Below, piece by piece: positions 12,286-12,907 of a stretch of DNA of 12,907 nt (its first letter is position 1; every line of letters starts with the position of its first letter). The stretch spans positions 1-12,907 of the forward strand of contig JACCXW010000050.1 of NCBI GenBank assembly GCA_013696785.1, in the 5' to 3' direction. The position numbers were made by a program, and so were the translations under genes. Origin of the DNA: Geodermatophilaceae bacterium. Lineage in GTDB: Bacteria > Actinomycetota > Actinomycetes > Mycobacteriales > Geodermatophilaceae. The notes under the pieces are model-generated. The model searched no databases and was not told the origin of the DNA. It saw only the letters and a list, made by a program, of their open reading frames with translations.

Positions 12286-12907
12286 TTGCGGCTCGGCGGC
12301 TGACCACGAGAGCCGAGCGGACAGCGAGCGGACAGTTCCTCGCCGAGGGATCTCAGGCCGTCCGCGAGGCGGTGGCAGCCGGCGTCGTCGCCGAGCTGTT
12401 CTGTACACCGCCCGCCGCCGAGCGCTACGGCGATCTCGTGGCGCGCTGGCCGGGCCGGCCTCGAATCGTCAGCGAGCGAGCTGCGGCTGGGCTGTCCGAG
12501 ACGGTGCACCCGCAGGGGATCGTCGCGGTGTGCCGGGCGGTGCACCTTCCCCTCGAGGCTGCCCTGACCGCCGGCTCGACGCTGGCGGTGCTGCTCGCCG
12601 AGATCAACGACCCTGGCAACGCCGGAACGGTCCTGCGCACCGCGGATGCGGCCGGGGCGCGGGCGGTGCTGTTCGGTGCCGGCAGCGTCGACCCGTACAA
12701 CGGCAAGTGCGTGCGAGCCTCGGCCGGGAGCCTGTTCCATCTCGGCCTGGTCCGTGACGCCGTACCGGCCGATGCCGTCGATGCGGCCAGGGCGGCCGGG
12801 CTGCGGGTACTCGCCGCCGACGGGGACGGCGAACGGGACCTCGACGAGGAGGTGGACTCGGGAGGGCTGGCGGCAGCCACCATGTGGGTGTTCGGCAACG
12901 AGGCCCG
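12258..12907 (+). CDS. SpoU/TrmH-family RNA 2'-O-methyltransferase, 3' end missing
   Basis: The visible 216 codons match the TrmH/SpoU family, which methylates ribose 2'-OH groups in rRNA or tRNA using S-adenosylmethionine in a knotted fold. The N-terminal substrate-binding part has RVVAARRL and GQFLAEGSQAVREAV (25-39). Motif 1 is EINDPGNAGTVLRTADAAGA (115-134), with Arg127 at the conserved catalytic position. ASAGSLFHLG (154-163) follows. The window ends in VFGNEA, the start of motif 2, so motif 3 is not seen. The GTG at 12258 gives the usual family N-terminus. The position after rplT corresponds to the tsnR-type gene of other actinobacteria such as M. tuberculosis; its RNA target is not readable here. 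The start lies inside the hairpin described above. Confidence 0.9.
   Translation, partial: MLTPRSPRVVAARRLTTRAERTASGQFLAEGSQAVREAVAAGVVAELFCTPPAAERYGDLVARWPGRPRIVSERAAAGLSETVHPQGIVAVCRAVHLPLEAALTAGSTLAVLLAEINDPGNAGTVLRTADAAGARAVLFGAGSVDPYNGKCVRASAGSLFHLGLVRDAVPADAVDAARAAGLRVLAADGDGERDLDEEVDSGGLAAATMWVFGNEA

Noticed and set aside
1..12907. tRNA, rRNA genes or a CRISPR array
   Set aside because: No tRNA-like cloverleaf, rRNA sequence or regularly spaced repeat was seen on reading through; only the short tandem repeat near 10589 recurs.

Overview
The window is high-GC DNA from an actinomycete-type bacterium. Codons end mostly in G or C, GTG starts are common, and the right end carries the infC-rpmI-rplT-RNA methyltransferase order known from actinobacteria. 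Genus cannot be told from what I see. I ran no searches, so all family calls rest on reading motifs in the translations.

Layout, left to right: a partial MFS transporter (minus, cut by the left edge); divergent hyuA, then a small phage-type holin gene, then hyuB (all plus); a cytochrome P450 (minus); a divergent CaiB/BaiF CoA-transferase (plus); an FmdB-type zinc-ribbon protein (minus); a divergent carbamate kinase followed 10 bases later by a ring-opening amidohydrolase of the barbiturase/cyanuric acid hydrolase family; a membrane PH-domain protein overlapping it by 4 bases; a gene-free stretch of nearly 400 bases holding a terminator and a structured infC leader; then infC, rpmI, rplT and a partial SpoU/TrmH-type methyltransferase cut by the right edge.

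The left 10 kb reads as a catabolic accessory region. It holds two unrelated ways of opening cyclic amides: the ATP-dependent HyuA/HyuB type and the ATP-independent barbiturase type. With them are a carbamate kinase that could recover ATP from carbamoyl phosphate, a P450 that could oxidise a substrate, a CoA-transferase that could activate a carboxylate, and a transporter. A working reading is breakdown of an N-heterocycle, cyclic ureide or lactam. The substrate is unknown and the joint pathway is inference. The right 2 kb is housekeeping translation machinery.

Regulatory signals stand out. Several divergent genes have a TANNNT-like -10 hexamer only 5-10 bases before the start codon and no Shine-Dalgarno, which suggests leaderless or near-leaderless mRNAs. 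The P450/CoA-transferase divergent region carries a 22-base inverted repeat (19 of 22 matching). infC starts with ATC and is preceded by a 13-bp-stem attenuator-like hairpin. The methyltransferase start lies inside a long hairpin.
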